A DNA stretch of 42,205 nt from a virus. Each line of letters starts with the position of its first letter. Positions within the stretch are counted from its first letter, which is position 1. The translations under genes were made by a program, and so were the position numbers. Location of the stretch: IMG/VR virus record IMGVR_UViG_3300040751_000152, positions 1 to 42,205 of that record; one strand, written 5' to 3'. Under the pieces are notes generated by a model. That model did not search any database and was not told the origin of the DNA. It saw nothing but the letters and a program-made list of their open reading frames with translations. This document shows positions 38,994 through 42,205 of the stretch, one piece after another.

Positions 38994-40610
38994 ATGATTG
39001 GATATGGACTCCTCAACCCAGACGGTAGTCCTACCCCTGCCCTCATGGATGCCATTAGGTACAGTGAGACTGGTCACTTACCTATGAACCAAGCAGTCAA
39101 TGCTGTGTCTAGTGCTGATGCTATCGGTGCTTACCAGTTGTTAGCTAAGAACCTGAACGCTGGCATGGGGTACGGCGTCAGTAAAGGTCTTTCAGTAGAT
39201 GATGCTCGAGATCCAACCAAGTCTCGGAATATTGCTACTCAATATGTGTCTGGCATGAATAAGCATCATGGCTTCAATAATCCGATACATAGTTTAGTTG
39301 CATATAACTGGGGGCCAGCCAATGCGGCTCGATGGGTACAGCAAGGCGCTAAGTTCGATGAGTTGCCTAATGAGACCAAACAATATGTCGCAAGAGCTAT
39401 CGGCTACACAAGAAAACAACAAGGGTCAGACGATATGACAGAAGAAGAAATCCAAGAGTTGCTACGCCGACAGGCGGCAATGGGTCTGATGCCACAAGAT
39501 TATGTTCAGCCTACAGCTGGTGCAGTCACATCTCAGCCTATGTTAGCTATGCCATCTGAAGATGATGCCACGATAAACATTGACGGTACTCCAGTAGACA
39601 AGGGTGCAATCTTAAATCGAGTAGTTCAGGCCGCTAAGGGTGCCTTGTCAACAGGTCAAAACGCACAGCCTATCTATAACCAATCAGCAATCGCCGCTGG
39701 TCAGTCCATGCAAGGTCGTCCTAATCAACAGTACGTCAACCCTATCGACATGCAAGCCAGCTACGATACAGAAGCTCTTGCACAGCGAGACGCAAGTCCA
39801 AACTTAGGTGATGACCAAGGCTCACGGGCTGGTGACGTAAATGCTCTACTAAAGATACAGCAAGGTGCATTGTCATCACAGAATGTCTCCGGCAAGAAAA
39901 GAGACAACGCAACAATGATGCCTCAGTCATCAGCGTTGACATCTAGCGACTGGATCCGTCTTGGTGCCGCTACTTACAGTGGCGCATTAAAAGGTGATGG
40001 TATTGGCGCTTTCGGTAAAGAGTTTGGCGCAATAGAAGACGCAAAGAACACAAACGCGATTGCTCTATACAAAGCCTCTTTGAAAGCAAATAAAGGCGGT
40101 AAAGCAGGTAACAACAACGCGGCACTTGTCTCATCAGGTATCGTCACAGGTTTGATCGATGAGGTTATCCCTGTAATCGAGGATGATGCTAACGGTCTCT
40201 TCAATAGGATCTTCGGCGTAGGCGGTAACACCACAGGTATGTTTGGTCAGCTATTGTCTAAGGTAGGCGGTACAGACGCCAACAACCTCCGCGCTCAGTT
40301 AGCTACAATCAGATCTAACATTGGTTTCGACAAGCTCCAAGCTATGCGTGAAGCATCTCCTACAGGCGGTGCATTGGGTAACGTCTCTGAGAAAGAGAAC
40401 GAATACCTACAGTCAGTGCTTGGTAACGTGGAACAATCACAGAACCCAGAACAACTCAAGCGTAACCTTCTCAGACTAAGAGAAGCCTACCTAGACATCG
40501 TTCATGGCTACGGAAACCGTCCGACAGTTGGTCCTTCTTACCAACAACAGTCTAGTGGTGGTTCATTGTCACCTGATGTCATGAGCCTAATGAACGTATA
40601 CACATCATAG
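38994..40610 (+). CDS. Internal virion protein with lytic transglycosylase domain
   Basis: 538 aa. The first ~130 residues are an SLT-type lytic transglycosylase: AIRYSETGH with catalytic E25, GAYQLL (45-50) and LVAYNWGPAN (A103-Y104-N105). The rest is Gln/Ala/Gly-rich and helical with no motif. As with the N-terminal domain of T7 gp16, it should be ejected and cut a local hole in murein so DNA can pass. It lies 5 bp after ejection protein 1. Confidence 0.85.
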   Translation: MIGYGLLNPDGSPTPALMDAIRYSETGHLPMNQAVNAVSSADAIGAYQLLAKNLNAGMGYGVSKGLSVDDARDPTKSRNIATQYVSGMNKHHGFNNPIHSLVAYNWGPANAARWVQQGAKFDELPNETKQYVARAIGYTRKQQGSDDMTEEEIQELLRRQAAMGLMPQDYVQPTAGAVTSQPMLAMPSEDDATINIDGTPVDKGAILNRVVQAAKGALSTGQNAQPIYNQSAIAAGQSMQGRPNQQYVNPIDMQASYDTEALAQRDASPNLGDDQGSRAGDVNALLKIQQGALSSQNVSGKKRDNATMMPQSSALTSSDWIRLGAATYSGALKGDGIGAFGKEFGAIEDAKNTNAIALYKASLKANKGGKAGNNNAALVSSGIVTGLIDEVIPVIEDDANGLFNRIFGVGGNTTGMFGQLLSKVGGTDANNLRAQLATIRSNIGFDKLQAMREASPTGGALGNVSEKENEYLQSVLGNVEQSQNPEQLKRNLLRLREAYLDIVHGYGNRPTVGPSYQQQSSGGSLSPDVMSLMNVYTS

Positions 40611-40619
40611 GAGCTTTGT

Positions 40620-42205
40620 ATGGCCCTTCAGGATCAACTTGCCACCGCTTTGCAGAACGCACACGCGGCAGGTGATGTAGAGGCCGCAAGAAAACTAGCA
40701 CAAGCCTTGAAGCAGACCATGGGCCAAGCCCCTGCCGCCCCTCAAGAGCAAGACGGTGCATTGGCTTACTCTGTAGACCGCGCACAAGAACTCCTTGGTA
40801 AAGGTGTTGAGGTAGCTGGTGATCTAGTTGGCTCTGATACCGTCAAGCAGTTTGGTCAAGATGTTGTTGCACAACAGCAAAAAGACATCGAGGCTGGTGG
40901 ATACACCCCTACATACACAGGCTCTTTGAGAGACACATACACACAAGGCGGTATTAATGAAGCACTTGGCTGGGTAGCCGAGAAATCACTCGAAAACGCC
41001 GCTTCTGGTGGTGTAGCGATAGGTGGTACAGCGTTAGCGGTCGTAACGGCCCCATTTAGCGCCACAGCGGCTACTATGCTAGGCGGGGGTACCTTGGTAG
41101 CCTCCGGCCTTATGGGCGCTGGTGAAGCCGCTATGGAGCAGGAAGACAAGACTGGCGAATATGACTCAAAGACTGCCGCTGGTGTTGGTGTTATCGTAGG
41201 TATCCTAGACAAGTTCGGTGCAGGTAAGGTCATCCCTAAAGGTGACTTGGTTAATATGACTGGTCAGCAGATCGTTGAGGCTCTGATACGGGCTGGTAAT
41301 GATGATGCCGCACTAGCTATTGGCAAGCGTATCTTGAAGTCTACAGGCTTCGAGGCCGCTACCGAGACCGCACAGGAAACAGCTATTGCTGGCGGTGCCG
41401 CATTAGAAGGCGCTACCTACGACAAAGAAGAACTGATCGACCGCAGCCTTGAGTCTGCTGTGCTTGGTGGAACCATGGGTGGCACGACTACGACAGCTAT
41501 CGAAGGCACAAAAGCAGTAAGCAAAGGTGTCAAGAACCTAGCCAATATGTCTGCTGATGAGTTGACACAAGAAGAACTAGCCGCCCGTGTAGACTTCTCA
41601 CGGCGTCTTGAGAGAATTGCAGAGTCAGGTAGCTTTGACCTCAAGAACGTAGGCAAGATGGGCAGTAAAGGTGCAGTAGACGCTGTAGATAATGCTCATA
41701 CAGAGATTGTTAAGGATCTTAACTTGGCTATCGAGGGTCTCAATCAGGATCCAAATAGCACACTCAACACACGCAAAGGCGATAGCGAAGAGTTAGCCGC
41801 TAAGAAAGCCCTTGCCCGTCTTGGTATCAAGAACGCAAAGAACAAGGTCAAAGGTGTAGTTACACCAGACCAAATCGATGCAGTTGTAGATCTAGTAGGC
41901 CAAACCAAAGAAGGCCAGCAAATCATCAACCTAATGCGTGAAGCAAACGAGCTAACTAGCTTGCATAAGTCAGGCTATGTGGGTGGTTTGTCTCAATATA
42001 CTGATTTGCTATCTCCATTCGGATCTAATTCAGGATACGACAGAGGAGCCGCCGCCACAGAGCGTCTCCTACGGCCTCTACTGACTGGTGGTGCCGCTTT
42101 CCAGACTGGAGGCACTTCATTGGCCTTACAGGGCGGTCTAGCGGCTACAGGACGCATTGTAGATGCTGTTACAGGCCGTAGAAGCCGTGTAGCTAAGTTC
42201 ATTAA
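40620..42205 (+). CDS. Large ejection protein, 5' part (continues at base 1)
   Basis: This frame starts at ATG 40620 (TAGGAGCTTTGT) and is open to the window end. Its codon 286 is the ATG that corresponds to base 2, in frame, so 285 further N-terminal residues belong to the protein ending at 2992. The N-terminus is helical (MALQDQLATALQNAHAAGDV, EAARKLAQALKQTM). A long Ala/Gly-rich hydrophobic segment (VAIGGTALAVVTAPFSATAA, TMLGGGTLVASGLMGAGEAA) could insert into the host inner membrane during ejection. Confidence 0.85.
   Translation, partial: MALQDQLATALQNAHAAGDVEAARKLAQALKQTMGQAPAAPQEQDGALAYSVDRAQELLGKGVEVAGDLVGSDTVKQFGQDVVAQQQKDIEAGGYTPTYTGSLRDTYTQGGINEALGWVAEKSLENAASGGVAIGGTALAVVTAPFSATAATMLGGGTLVASGLMGAGEAAMEQEDKTGEYDSKTAAGVGVIVGILDKFGAGKVIPKGDLVNMTGQQIVEALIRAGNDDAALAIGKRILKSTGFEAATETAQETAIAGGAALEGATYDKEELIDRSLESAVLGGTMGGTTTTAIEGTKAVSKGVKNLANMSADELTQEELAARVDFSRRLERIAESGSFDLKNVGKMGSKGAVDAVDNAHTEIVKDLNLAIEGLNQDPNSTLNTRKGDSEELAAKKALARLGIKNAKNKVKGVVTPDQIDAVVDLVGQTKEGQQIINLMREANELTSLHKSGYVGGLSQYTDLLSPFGSNSGYDRGAAATERLLRPLLTGGAAFQTGGTSLALQGGLAATGRIVDAVTGRRSRVAKFI
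41474..42205. repeat. Right copy of divergent terminal direct repeat
   Basis: Matches bases 1-732 at a constant offset of 41473, with 43 substitutions and no gaps. The last ~130 bases and the first ~80 are identical, with the changes in between. The frame of the ejection protein runs through both copies. Best read as the overlap of a circular or circularly permuted genome, assembled from two closely related variants. Confidence 0.9.

Overview
The window is almost certainly one complete genome of a temperate, podovirus-like tailed phage, assembled as a circle and opened inside a gene. Bases 1-732 are repeated at 41474-42205 with about 94% identity (43 differences by hand count). The large ejection-protein gene that runs off the right end (start 40620) continues in frame from base 1 to 2992. 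The unique genome is therefore about 41.5 kb. The mix of a T7-type replication set, a cobalamin-dependent (class II) ribonucleotide reductase, a MazG-like hydrolase, a gene-transfer-agent-type 3TM holin and an SU10/DUF5309-type capsid suggests a marine phage of an alphaproteobacterium, possibly Rhodobacteraceae. The host is inferred; no host sequence is present.

The genome has two arms. The rightward arm (34.6-42.2 kb, then 1-18.05 kb) is late and structural. In order it holds a tail-collar fibre, a tail or stabilisation protein, small virion proteins, three ejection proteins (one with a lytic transglycosylase domain, one ending in a zinc-peptidase motif), terminase small and large subunits, portal, scaffold and major capsid protein. 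A structured RNA and a terminator follow the capsid gene. Then come head-tail connector and fibre/receptor-binding genes (glycine-rich fibre, S74 self-cleaving fibre, beta-sandwich paralogues, tail-fibre chaperone) and a lysis cassette ending in a GH108 muramidase. A bidirectional terminator (18054-18105) and a tRNA-Arg(TCT) close this arm.

The leftward arm (33.6 down to 18.2 kb) first carries about a dozen small, tightly coupled genes without recognisable function. They lead into a tyrosine integrase (29529-30398), a 49-codon gene, a T7-type single-subunit RNA polymerase, gp2.5-like SSB, endonuclease I, primase-helicase, MazG-like protein, family A DNA polymerase, 5'-3' exonuclease, a DUF3310 protein, class II RNR and two tiny genes. 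Five of the small genes (18199-18357, 18339-18503, 29307-29456, 32249-32416, 32727-32855) were found by translating the gaps by hand.

The arms diverge from a roughly 1 kb non-coding region (33635-34637). It holds a tRNA-like cruciform, dense repeats, an inverted repeat and candidate promoters. A 19-bp sequence there (34103-34121, rightward) recurs exactly, facing leftward, just upstream of the RNA polymerase gene (29256-29274). This is the best candidate for a phage-specific promoter or operator, and it also brackets the integrase segment as an inverted repeat. No repressor gene was recognised.
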